Notes under the pieces: model-generated | The model's database searches: none | Told to the model about the DNA's origin: nothing | Seen by the model: only the letters and a program-made list of their open reading frames with translations | Assembly (NCBI GenBank): GCA_016932935.1 | Contig: JAFGBX010000057.1 | Location: forward strand, 1-48,837 | Direction of reading: 5' to 3' | From: Promethearchaeota archaeon | GTDB lineage: Archaea; Asgardarchaeota; Lokiarchaeia; Sigyniarchaeales; Sigyniarchaeaceae | DNA length: 48,837 bases | Program-made: the position numbers and the translations under genes | Part shown: one piece after another, positions 17,362 to 25,239 of the stretch | Position numbering within the stretch: the first letter of the stretch is position 1 | Layout of the letters: each line of letters starts with the position of its first letter

Positions 17362-18273
17362 TCACTGGGGCGGCTCTGCTGCTGGTGTCTCGGTTTCGGA
17401 CACCTGGGATGAGAAGATGTTCGACAGCATCTGGCCGATCAGCGCGAAGAACTTGCCCTTGGCCTCGGAGTCGATGGACGAGAACCCGTATGTCTTCAAT
17501 ACCAAGTTCTTCTCGATCATCTCAGGTTCGAGCGCAACGTCTTTCATGTCTTGCATGTTCGCCAGCACGACCAACCGCCCTTTGCGGACGTTCGCCTTGA
17601 GCTTGTCGACGAACTTCCTCGTGCGGCTCACGTTGGACACCCCCGAGCTCACGACGAGGATGACGATGTCCGCAGACTTGAGCAGGTCGACATGAAGCCG
17701 GATCTCGTTGACCAGCGGCTCCAGCGTGAACTTGAAGAGGTCCATCTGCTTCACGTTCTGGATGCCCTCGACCGAGACCGACTTCTTGAAGATCTCGTTG
17801 TCGTTCTCGTCCAGGGAGAGGATGCCCTCGCCGGGGAAGAAGTCGAACAGGGTGGACTTGCCGACGCCTGGCTCGCCAACGATGACGATCTTGAGCGGCA
17901 AGGCGATCATCTCGTCGATGATCTCGTCGAACGGGCGGAAGATGGTGACGTTCCCGTTCCAGTTCTTGATCTGGTCCGCGAACATGCGGTGGAACTCGTT
18001 CTTGACCTTCTCGATGCGGCCCTGCACCTCCTCCTCCAGGTCGTCCTTGTCACAGCAGAAGACGAAGAGCATGTCACCCTCGCCGACTGAATATATGAAG
18101 CGGATGTCTTGCATGACGAGGCTCTCGATCTTACCACCCTTCACCTCGGAGCTGAAGGACGCCAGTGCGGTGAGGAAGCCGGAGATCAGGTCCTGGTCGA
18201 CTTTCTTGTCACCGTACTGCCTGGAGTACATCAAAAGGCCGCCCGTGCCTATGACCATAAAATTGCGTATCAT
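17362..18273 (-). CDS. Longin-domain / degenerate GTPase fusion
   Basis: The N-terminal ~125 residues (MIRNFMVIGTGGLLMYSRQY ... GDMLFVFCCDKDD ... long helix) have the strand-strand-helix order of longin/roadblock-type domains found in vesicle-trafficking proteins. From residue 128 a GTPase-like domain begins with P-loop GEPGVGKST (133-141). The DxxG motif is not clear, and NKxD is replaced by NMQD (239-242), so nucleotide specificity is uncertain. The C-terminus is a Pro/Glu-rich tail. It is the first gene of the operon with the JAMM protease (11 bp) and E1. Longin-GTPase fusions are a recurring Asgard feature; a membrane or scaffold role for the modification enzymes is only an inference. Confidence 0.7.
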   Translation of the reverse strand: MIRNFMVIGTGGLLMYSRQYGDKKVDQDLISGFLTALASFSSEVKGGKIESLVMQDIRFIYSVGEGDMLFVFCCDKDDLEEEVQGRIEKVKNEFHRMFADQIKNWNGNVTIFRPFDEIIDEMIALPLKIVIVGEPGVGKSTLFDFFPGEGILSLDENDNEIFKKSVSVEGIQNVKQMDLFKFTLEPLVNEIRLHVDLLKSADIVILVVSSGVSNVSRTRKFVDKLKANVRKGRLVVLANMQDMKDVALEPEMIEKNLVLKTYGFSSIDSEAKGKFFALIGQMLSNIFSSQVSETETPAAEPPQ

Positions 18274-18385
18274 GGAGCATCAGTTGGATTCGATCATCGA
18301 AATCTTCGTCGATCAATTGCCACGCATCAGCGCTCGCAAACTATTTCTCACATACATCCTAACACATGTCTGAGGCAATAACTTT

Positions 18386-18406
18386 CTTGGTTTGCCAAGA
18401 TATAAG
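18386..18406 (+). promoter_or_regulatory. TATA box with adjacent hairpin, promoter of the 18433 gene
   Basis: The hairpin CTTGG-tttg-CCAAG (18386-18399) directly precedes the TATA box gatataag (18399-18406). The TATA centre is about 30 nt before ATG 18433, implying a leaderless transcript. The inverted repeat covers the BRE position, a place where a regulator could act. Confidence 0.55.
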
Positions 18407-18432
18407 ATCACCCCGCGCAGCACGTGATCCCC

Positions 18433-19071
18433 ATGAAGACCCAGAGGGTGCAGAGCGAGCTGTCGAGCATCATCGACGGCCTGGTGGATGCGAAAGGATG
18501 GCTCCGAGCCGGGATACCCACGGCGGAAGCACAGTTGACTGAACGCGATCCCGTTTCGAAGGACTTACTCAAAGCACACGAGAGGTTCAAGAAACTGCTC
18601 GTCGAGCTGGACCTGATCGTCCCGGACACCCAGCCGACGGGCACGATCGGGGAGGCCATTGACGTGAAGGTCGACCCCGGGCAGTTCCTCGTGGTCACGT
18701 GCCGGAACGCGTTGAAGGAGAGGGTCGACGAGTTCCCGAACCTCGTCCTCGATCAGGTCACCACCGGGGGCCCGTTGGAGGCCCGGTATTTCAAGGACAT
18801 CAACCCGAGCATTCCAGACGCGGCCCTGGCGAACATCGAAAGGAAGGTAGAGAAGGCCTTCAGCCAACTGCTGAAGAAAGCGCAAGACAAGGACGTGATC
18901 GTCTTGCTGGGGATCGCCGGCGACAAGACGGACGCGCTACTCTTCAAGTCGGAGCAGCTCGTCGCTGCGAGGTCGGGCAAGCCCGTGCTCGCTGTGGAGG
19001 TGGACTCCATGCAAGGGCTGTCGGAAAGCGAGTTGATAGCGCGTCTCTCGGGGGCGAAACCGCCGCGTTGA
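18433..19071 (+). CDS. Hypothetical protein, about 212 residues
   Basis: I do not recognise this family. The protein is soluble, with an N-terminal helical region (residues 1-50, including AHERFKKLLVELDLIVPD near 48-66), a central alpha/beta part (LVVTCRNALKERVDEFPNLVLDQV), and a C-terminal segment DKDVIVLLGIAGDKTDALLFKSE followed by GKPVLAVEVDS that looks like a Rossmann-type strand-helix-strand. No nucleotide motif is evident. I prefer ATG 18433 over the track's GTG 18424 because of the TATA spacing. Its TGA overlaps the TTG start of the next gene (TTGA), so the two are translationally coupled and probably work together. Confidence 0.65.
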   Translation: MKTQRVQSELSSIIDGLVDAKGWLRAGIPTAEAQLTERDPVSKDLLKAHERFKKLLVELDLIVPDTQPTGTIGEAIDVKVDPGQFLVVTCRNALKERVDEFPNLVLDQVTTGGPLEARYFKDINPSIPDAALANIERKVEKAFSQLLKKAQDKDVIVLLGIAGDKTDALLFKSEQLVAARSGKPVLAVEVDSMQGLSESELIARLSGAKPPR

Positions 19072-19460
19072 ACGTCGCCGACCTCAAGGTGCTGCTCACC
19101 CAGAACGTCGGCCTCCAGGTCGACGACCACGGCACCTTCATCACGAGCGTGTGGAAGATCAGCGACAAGGTGCAGAAGCAGATCGTCTTCTTCCCAGACG
19201 ACGAGACCAAGCTGGTCTATGTCTCGATCCGGTTCGAGGAGCGCTGCGACGACCCGGGGTTCCTGGCCGCGCTGCTGCGGGAGAACCTCAAGCTCTCGGT
19301 CGTGAAGTTCTGCATGGACAAGGACGGGCGCTTCATGGCACTCGCCGAGCTGCCGGACGACTTCGTGAGCGACGACCTGATCCGGAGGGCGCTCTATGGC
19401 CTCTACACGGCGGCCGGGCGCTTCCAAGAGCTGCTTGCCGCCGCGACCGGGGCGCGGTGA
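19068..19460 (+). CDS. YbjN / secretion-chaperone-like small protein
   Basis: The track lists only a longer frame (18699) that is a shadow of the previous gene in its first third. The real start is probably TTG 19068, overlapping the previous stop by four bases. The 130-residue product, with DDHGTFITSVWKISDKVQKQIVFFPDDETKLVYVSIRF, then a helix and KFCMDKDGRFMALAELPDDFVSDDLIRRALYGLY, has the strand pattern and C-terminal helix of YbjN or type III secretion chaperone-like folds. Those bind proteins rather than catalyse. Function here unknown; coupling ties it to the upstream hypothetical protein. Confidence 0.6.
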   Translation: MNVADLKVLLTQNVGLQVDDHGTFITSVWKISDKVQKQIVFFPDDETKLVYVSIRFEERCDDPGFLAALLRENLKLSVVKFCMDKDGRFMALAELPDDFVSDDLIRRALYGLYTAAGRFQELLAAATGAR

Positions 19461-19497
19461 CCGCCCCGAAGCGACCCGACATGCCGAGGCGCCGGCC

Positions 19498-20805
19498 ATG
19501 CTGCGAGCCACGTATTACCTGGAGACCCACGGGTGCACGCTCAACTCGAGCGACTCGGAGCTGATCGCGGGGATCCTGCACGGCGCGGGGATCGACGAGG
19601 TCGGATCCCCTGGCGATGCGGACTTCATCATCCTCAACACGTGTGGCGTGAAGACGGCCACGGAGCAGAAGATCCTCCACCGGATCCGCCAGTACGCCCG
19701 GCTCGATGGGAGGATCCTGGTGATCGCGGGTTGCTTGCCGCTCATCCTCAAGGATGACCTCGGGGCGCTCATGCGGCTCGCGCCCGGCTTCGGCGCGATG
19801 GTCGGCCCGAGGAACTACCACGAGCTCTCGGGCGTCATCGATGCCCTCCGGGGGGGGACCCGCAACATCGTCAGGATCGACGGGGCATCGCTCGGTGCCA
19901 AGGAGCGCCTCGAACCGCGCCGCCCGCATGGCCACGTGGCGATACTACCTATCGCCGAGGGGTGTACGGGGGCGTGCACGTACTGCTGCACCAGGTTCGC
20001 CCGCGGTTCCCTCGACTGCTACAACGCATCGCACCTCGTCGACAAGTTCTCCAGGTACGTCGTCGCGGGGGCGAGGGAGGTGTTCCTCACGGCCGAGGAC
20101 TGCTCCGCGTACCTGGACCCGGCCGAGGGCGTGACCTTGCCCGGCCTGGTTGACCGGCTCCTCGAGAAACCCGGCGGGTACCACTTGCGCATCGGCATGA
20201 TGAACCCGGGGACGCTCCTTCGCGTGCACGAGCACCTCGTCCGGGCGATGCGGGATCCACGCGTGTTCGCGTTCGCCCACGTGCCCGTGCAGTCTGGCTC
20301 GGACCGCGTCTTGAGGGCAATGAACCGGACGTACTCGGTCGCCGACTTCACGGGGATGATCGACGCGTTCAAGGCGGCCATCCCCGGCATCACGATCGCC
20401 ACGGACGTCATCTGTGGCTTCCCGGGGGAGACGGACGGGGACTTCCAGCAGACCGTCGACCTCTTGCTCCGCATCCGCCCCGACGTCGTCAACATATCCA
20501 AGTACGGCCACAGGCCCGGCACGGCCGCGTCCAAGCTCAAGCAAATCGACTCGGGCACGGTCAAGGCGCGCACGCGCGAGCTCACGGCCGCCCACGAGCG
20601 GGTCACGATGCGCAACAACGAGGAATGGGTGGGCTGGGAGGGGGAAGCGATCATCGAGGAATACAACGAGAAGAACGGGAACTGGCTCGCCAGGAACCGG
20701 TTCTACAAGCCCATCATCGTGGGGAGGGGGATCCTCGGCGGAACCGTGCGGGTCGAGATAACGGGCGCCGCCCCGCATCACCTCATCGGGAAGGTCACGT
20801 GCTAG
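19498..20805 (+). CDS. tRNA t6A37 methylthiotransferase (e-MtaB / CDKAL1-like)
   Basis: A 435-residue radical-SAM enzyme that adds a methylthio group to t6A37 of tRNAs reading ANN codons. Domains in order: UPF0004 (1-110) with YLETHGCTLNSSDSE, NTCGVKTATEQ and AGCLP supplying three cluster cysteines; radical SAM (140-370) with GCTGACTYCCTRFARG, the CxxxCxxC motif; a C-terminal TRAM domain (about 375-435). The VKTATEQKI form and CTYC fit the archaeal/eukaryotic MtaB branch rather than bacterial MiaB. I start at ATG 19498 (MLRATYYLETHGC). It converges with and overlaps the Ncs6 gene by 11 bp, placing two tRNA-modification genes tail to tail. Confidence 0.92.
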   Translation: MLRATYYLETHGCTLNSSDSELIAGILHGAGIDEVGSPGDADFIILNTCGVKTATEQKILHRIRQYARLDGRILVIAGCLPLILKDDLGALMRLAPGFGAMVGPRNYHELSGVIDALRGGTRNIVRIDGASLGAKERLEPRRPHGHVAILPIAEGCTGACTYCCTRFARGSLDCYNASHLVDKFSRYVVAGAREVFLTAEDCSAYLDPAEGVTLPGLVDRLLEKPGGYHLRIGMMNPGTLLRVHEHLVRAMRDPRVFAFAHVPVQSGSDRVLRAMNRTYSVADFTGMIDAFKAAIPGITIATDVICGFPGETDGDFQQTVDLLLRIRPDVVNISKYGHRPGTAASKLKQIDSGTVKARTRELTAAHERVTMRNNEEWVGWEGEAIIEEYNEKNGNWLARNRFYKPIIVGRGILGGTVRVEITGAAPHHLIGKVTC

Positions 20806-21889
20806 TTCCTCGGTGCCGATCGAGGAAGCCATCCATGGCGCGGCGATAATCCTTCCCACATAGCTCGTCCAGGTAGAAACACGCCATGCACCGCTCGAGC
20901 GCCTTGCTCTTCGGGGCGCCGCAGCGGGGGCACGCCGAGATCGTCCCGGGCACGACGGGTCTCGACAGCAGCGGGAAGACCTCGTCGAGGAACTTCTTGA
21001 TGTTGAAGAGGGTGCCCGGGTGGCCTGCCTCGAGGCCGTTTAAGATGCCCTGGGCCTCGGCGCGGAAGACGTTCTCCCGTGCGTGGGGGCACGCGTTCTC
21101 CTGGAACTCCCCGCCGACGTAATACAGGTACAAGACGACGTCATGTTGGGGCAGGTCTTGCAGGGGCTTGATCTTCTTCACGAACGGCGAGGCGTCGTCC
21201 TCCATGGCGGCGGATGCCGCGTGTCCCATGCGGTTCACGTCGCCCTTGAACAGGTTGATCAGGAACGTCTCGGCCTCGTCGTTCAAGTTGTGGCCCATGG
21301 CGAGCTTCGTGGCTTGCAGGCCGGCAGCGAGGTCGTTGAGCACCCGGCGGCGCAACACGCCGCATATCGAACACGGCTTGCCAACGACCTTCATGGCGTT
21401 CTTGAGCTGGCCGCCTCGGCGGCCGTCGCCCTCGCACATGGATCGCAAGGTCGCCGGGTCGGCGGCGGCCGAGACCATCTCGTCGAGCGAAAGCCCGAAC
21501 TCCTTCTTGAAGGAGAACACGACTTGCTCGATGCCCAGCTCCTTGCAAACCTCCGACGCGATGCGGAGGCTCTCGTCCCGATAGCCCGCGATGCCCTCGT
21601 CGACCGTGATCGCGACGGGCGCACGCCCGCGCTTCGCTTGCTGGGCGAGCAGCTGCCCGTGCACCGACGTCACGGCGCGGAGCATGACCGTGCTGTCCTT
21701 CCCGCCCGACACGGCGAACGCGACCTTGTCGTCCGGCCCCGCCATCTTGCACCGGGACATGGCCCGCCGCACCCTGTCCTCGATCTCCTTCAAGAAGCAC
21801 GCCTTGCACACCTTCTCGCCGGAATGGATCCGCTCCATGACGGGGCGGTTTTTCTTGCACCGGACGCATACCGGCGATTCGTGTGTCAT
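20795..21889 (-). CDS. tRNA 2-thiolation enzyme, Ncs6/TtuA/CTU1 family
   Basis: A PP-loop ATPase of 364 residues that adenylates U34 (or U54) of tRNA for 2-thiolation. It has an N-terminal zinc pair CVRCKK ... CKAC, PP-loop FAVSGGKDST, a cysteine motif CSICGVLRR for the Fe-S cluster or persulfide chemistry, MGHNLNDEAETFL, and a C-terminal zinc site CPRC ... CMAC. The start is ATG 21889. In archaea and eukaryotes sulfur comes from a ubiquitin-like carrier activated by an E1-like enzyme, so the E1 gene at 16 kb could be a partner; that link is inference. Confidence 0.9.
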   Translation of the reverse strand: MTHESPVCVRCKKNRPVMERIHSGEKVCKACFLKEIEDRVRRAMSRCKMAGPDDKVAFAVSGGKDSTVMLRAVTSVHGQLLAQQAKRGRAPVAITVDEGIAGYRDESLRIASEVCKELGIEQVVFSFKKEFGLSLDEMVSAAADPATLRSMCEGDGRRGGQLKNAMKVVGKPCSICGVLRRRVLNDLAAGLQATKLAMGHNLNDEAETFLINLFKGDVNRMGHAASAAMEDDASPFVKKIKPLQDLPQHDVVLYLYYVGGEFQENACPHARENVFRAEAQGILNGLEAGHPGTLFNIKKFLDEVFPLLSRPVVPGTISACPRCGAPKSKALERCMACFYLDELCGKDYRRAMDGFLDRHRGTST

Positions 21890-21937
21890 TGCGCGGGCAC
21901 CAAGCAAGGGGAGGTGGTACCGGGGTGCTCCCGACGG

Positions 21938-23509
21938 TCACCCGAAGGGCATCGTGAAGCCCAACGTGATGCCCGACACGATGAAGTTCAAGAGGATGAC
22001 CACGAGCGAAACCACGCGTATCACGTTCATGATCACCCGCTTCTTGCCCTCCGTCGCGTCGACCTCGGCCGTGTACTCGACCTCGACCTCCCTGCCGGCG
22101 AGGTCACGTTCGCAGAGCTCGAAGGTCACGTGGTCTATCTTGCCATCGCCGTCCGAGTCCGCGACCTGGTAGTCGTGGTGTTCCGCGAGCTCCTCGACGG
22201 CCCCGTCCGGGTCTTCACGCCCGGGGAGTAACACGACGCTTAGCACGCCCTCGATGTTGACCGGGCGCAGCTCGCACGTCTTTTCGCCCTTCGAGAGCAA
22301 GAACCGCTCCTTGATGTCCTTTTTCTCCTTCCGGGGCTTGATGAAGTGGTTGATGACCTCGTAGACGCACTTGTCCCCGTCGAAGATCGGGAGGGGCATC
22401 ATGTTGAATATCGTCACGCTGAGTGCTATCTGGAAGAGCCAGAAGAGTTCCGCGTACAAGGTGTTCGGGGCGTTGGGGCCGAGCCAGCTGCCAAGCCAGT
22501 CCCGTGGCGGCCACCACCAACCCCCGGAACGGATGCCCATGTAGGCGATGGACTGGTTGTACCCCGGCGGGGGCGGGCCGGTGTTTGCGAGGACGTGGAT
22601 GTACTCGTTGTTTCGTAGAATGAGTAGGTCTAGCGTATCGTTTTGTGTCGCGATCTCGGTCAAGTAATACGTGAGGTCCAAGTCTATGTCCGCCATGCGC
22701 GTCCCGTTGATCTCGAACACCACGTCACCGGCAAACAGGACGCCTTCGTTGTGTCCACCCTCGCTCGCTGTGAGAACGCTGTGGATCGTCAACCCCGGTG
22801 CACTCCAGGATAACGAAACCACGCTCGTGAAGTTCACCAGGAGCACGAGCGCGATGCCCGCGAGGATGGCGTTGGAAAAGGAACCGGCTGCGGCTAGCCG
22901 GGTCTTTTGCCAGCCCGTGAACTTGCCGCGCTTGTATGCCTTCTCGTCGACCTCGACGAACGCGCCGAACCCGATGATGAAGAACATGCCCATCCCGAGC
23001 ACTCCAGTCGACTTGACGGGGATGCCGTCCGCGTTGGCTGAGATGGCGTGGGCGAACTCGTGAACCGTGAGTACGAAAAGGATCGGGATGATGAGGTATA
23101 GGAAGGTGTTGAAGTCGATCGTGAGCCCCGGCACGATCGGCGTGACCTGGGACGATGGGTCGGGGTTCTCGATGTGCGTCAGCAGGGTCACCAGGTTCGA
23201 GATGAACCACCAGAAGCCGTACACGGTGAACGCGAACGACACGAAGATGCCGGCGGTGAAGATGAGCTTCCACGTGCGGGGCGACTTCCTGGCGATCTTG
23301 CCCAGCAGCCGGTTGAGCCGCGTCGTCTTCAGCATCGCGAGGAAGGGGAAGAAGACAGAGAGTGCCTTCGACTTCTTGAGGCGACCGAGGATGACGACGA
23401 GGGCGGCAATGGCCGCCCAGAAAACGACCGCGATGATGAAGAACGGGTTCGTCACGAGGTTGAAGAGAAAAGCGGCGATGTCGTTCTCTGTCTGGAAAAT
23501 GGCGGCCAC
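21938..23509 (-). CDS. Site-2-protease-like membrane metalloprotease (M50)
   Basis: A 523-residue intramembrane protease. After two N-terminal membrane helices comes the zinc motif HEFAHA in a third helix (around residue 165), then a PDZ-like soluble part (about 240-320; GVLFAGDVVFEINGTRM) and the second signature NMMPLPIFDGDK (NxxPxxxxDG) supplying the zinc-binding aspartate. The C-terminal region has an Asp-rich loop DSDGDGKIDHVTFEL and a last membrane helix. It would cleave membrane-anchored substrates in regulated proteolysis. Start GTG 23509 is used since no ATG is nearby; a T-rich TATA-like element lies about 40 nt upstream. Confidence 0.88.
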   Translation of the reverse strand: MAAIFQTENDIAAFLFNLVTNPFFIIAVVFWAAIAALVVILGRLKKSKALSVFFPFLAMLKTTRLNRLLGKIARKSPRTWKLIFTAGIFVSFAFTVYGFWWFISNLVTLLTHIENPDPSSQVTPIVPGLTIDFNTFLYLIIPILFVLTVHEFAHAISANADGIPVKSTGVLGMGMFFIIGFGAFVEVDEKAYKRGKFTGWQKTRLAAAGSFSNAILAGIALVLLVNFTSVVSLSWSAPGLTIHSVLTASEGGHNEGVLFAGDVVFEINGTRMADIDLDLTYYLTEIATQNDTLDLLILRNNEYIHVLANTGPPPPGYNQSIAYMGIRSGGWWWPPRDWLGSWLGPNAPNTLYAELFWLFQIALSVTIFNMMPLPIFDGDKCVYEVINHFIKPRKEKKDIKERFLLSKGEKTCELRPVNIEGVLSVVLLPGREDPDGAVEELAEHHDYQVADSDGDGKIDHVTFELCERDLAGREVEVEYTAEVDATEGKKRVIMNVIRVVSLVVILLNFIVSGITLGFTMPFG

Positions 23510-23642
23510 CTCTATCGGTTCGATCCTACCGGATGTGAAGGTCTCGCAAAAAATAAAGGTGCAAACTCTCGACCATATGTGTTATATGGATAAGATACCA
23601 GGATTTAAACCAGGTCATCGCATTGTTAGCGAGGAAGCACGC

Positions 23643-23978
23643 ATGCTCGACGAAACGGAACTCTACGAGATGGCAGTCCCAGGGAAGTTCATCGGCAAGG
23701 AGATCATAGACGCGGAAGCCAGGCGCATCGGCCTCTGCCACTCGATCAAGCTCAAGGCCGGGCTGGACAAGAAGGGGGTCTTGCACTCGGAGCTGTTCGT
23801 CGTCATCAAGGGCCTGGACATCGAGTTCGACGTCCGGTTCGACGACGTCGAGAAGATCGGGAACGTGATCAAGCTGAAGATACCCACCCGGCAAGCGGAC
23901 GAGCTGCAAGTGAAGGACGCGATCCGCATCCAAGAGGATATCGCAGCAGAGATCAGGGCACGTGCTTCGAAAATATAG
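23643..23978 (+). CDS. PRC-barrel domain protein
   Basis: The track frame begins far upstream as antisense of the protease gene; the real gene starts near ATG 23643, preceded by a gaggaa ribosome-binding site at a spacing of about 7 nt (ATG 23586 is the alternative). The 111-residue product, VPGKFIGKEIIDAEARRIGLCHSI ... ELFVVIKGLDIEFDVRFDDVEKIGNVIKLK, matches the PRC-barrel, a small beta-barrel found in photosynthetic reaction centres, RimM, and archaeal proteins including CdvA. A short C-terminal helix follows. The function of stand-alone archaeal PRC-barrels is mostly unknown. Confidence 0.75.
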   Translation: MLDETELYEMAVPGKFIGKEIIDAEARRIGLCHSIKLKAGLDKKGVLHSELFVVIKGLDIEFDVRFDDVEKIGNVIKLKIPTRQADELQVKDAIRIQEDIAAEIRARASKI

Positions 23979-23999
23979 GTAGGAAAGGAGATCACTCGT

Positions 24000-25103
24000 T
24001 TATGAAGCGTTTTGCCTGACCACGTCGACCACGCGCTTCAATAGCAGCTGCGCGAGTTCGGGTGGTGCCCACGAGCTCAGCCCGCAGTCGGGGCCGACGT
24101 AAGGGAGGTTATCCACTCCGTAGTGCCCGATCGCCTTCTCGAGCGCCGCCCGGATCTTCTCCTCGCTGTCGACCAGGAGGAGCTGATCCTCGTAGCCCGT
24201 GCCGACGGCGCGTCCCTCCTCGATCATCTTGCCGATGATGGCGTTATAGTTCGTCCGGCAGATCCCCACCCGCATCTTCTTGCGGTGCTGCTCGATGAGC
24301 TTCCGGTCGATCGTGTTCGTCGGATCCGAGGCGAACTCGCACGTGAGCACGTCGATGTTCTTGGCCTGTAGCGGTAGGTGCGCGTCCGCGAGAGAATGCA
24401 GGTGGATCTGCGTGTCCACGTCGTCGGGGAGGCCAGCGAGGGCGATGTCGAGGCTCGAGACGAGGTCGGCCTCGTCGACGTTGAAAAGGTCGATGAAACC
24501 AAGGGATGGCTCGTCGATGGCAACGATCTTGGTCTTGATGCGCGGGCTGTTGAGGATCGAATTCCTCGCGAACGCGTTGACCGTCCTCGCGAAGTTGTCG
24601 AGGATCTCCTTGTAGACCGTGAACCCCATCTCGCTGTGCACGTACAGCTCGATCGGCCCCGTGATGCAGATCTTGAGCTGGATCTGGTTCCTGGACGCGG
24701 AGAACTCCGGGATGGCTAATTTTTCCACGGGCGTGCTCTCGACGAAGTGCTGCAGGATCGGCACCTCGGGAACGATGGCCTTTCCCTCGTCGATCAAGTA
24801 AGGGGCCACGTCGCTCGTCGGGGAAGGGTAGGCCGCCAGTGGCCTGAAGAACTGCCCGTACATGCTGAAGTGCTGGGGGTAGTTGACGATATCGAGCCCC
24901 GTCTGCAGCTTCTTCTGGAAGCTGTACACGATCGGGTCGTAGACCGCGTTCTTCAGGCCCCGATGCTCTAGCAGGACGGAAGCATCCCCGCCGCTTTCGA
25001 CCAGACTATCGTATGCCTTGAGGTAGTACTGGTCGAACGCGTCCCGCTTGCCTTCGACCAGCGGGAAGCTGCCCACGTCGTCCACGAGGATTTTCCGTGC
25101 CAT
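24000..25103 (-). CDS. Cobalamin-independent methionine synthase, core (archaeal) type
   Basis: Transfers a methyl group to homocysteine to make methionine. At 367 residues it matches the C-terminal catalytic barrel of MetE only, the short archaeal form that uses a methylated corrinoid protein or tetrahydropterin rather than polyglutamyl folate. Motifs: DDVGSFPL at the start, KICITGPIELY, IDEPSLGFID, the zinc histidine in IHLHSLAD, a candidate zinc cysteine in VLTCEFASDP, and VGPDCGLSSW near the C-terminus with the last zinc cysteine. A bipartite start is excluded as ATG 25103 is followed directly by the conserved core. Confidence 0.88.
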   Translation of the reverse strand: MARKILVDDVGSFPLVEGKRDAFDQYYLKAYDSLVESGGDASVLLEHRGLKNAVYDPIVYSFQKKLQTGLDIVNYPQHFSMYGQFFRPLAAYPSPTSDVAPYLIDEGKAIVPEVPILQHFVESTPVEKLAIPEFSASRNQIQLKICITGPIELYVHSEMGFTVYKEILDNFARTVNAFARNSILNSPRIKTKIVAIDEPSLGFIDLFNVDEADLVSSLDIALAGLPDDVDTQIHLHSLADAHLPLQAKNIDVLTCEFASDPTNTIDRKLIEQHRKKMRVGICRTNYNAIIGKMIEEGRAVGTGYEDQLLLVDSEEKIRAALEKAIGHYGVDNLPYVGPDCGLSSWAPPELAQLLLKRVVDVVRQNAS

Positions 25104-25239
25104 GAATTATAAACCGCGCGCTGGCATTTCAACCTTGTGCATCGGGGAGAAGAGATAAAAACTGCCCGCAAGGTATAAGTCCTCGTTCCGCCACCTCGAC
25201 CAATAGAAACGAGATGAAACGGTTAAGGAGGGGATCTTG

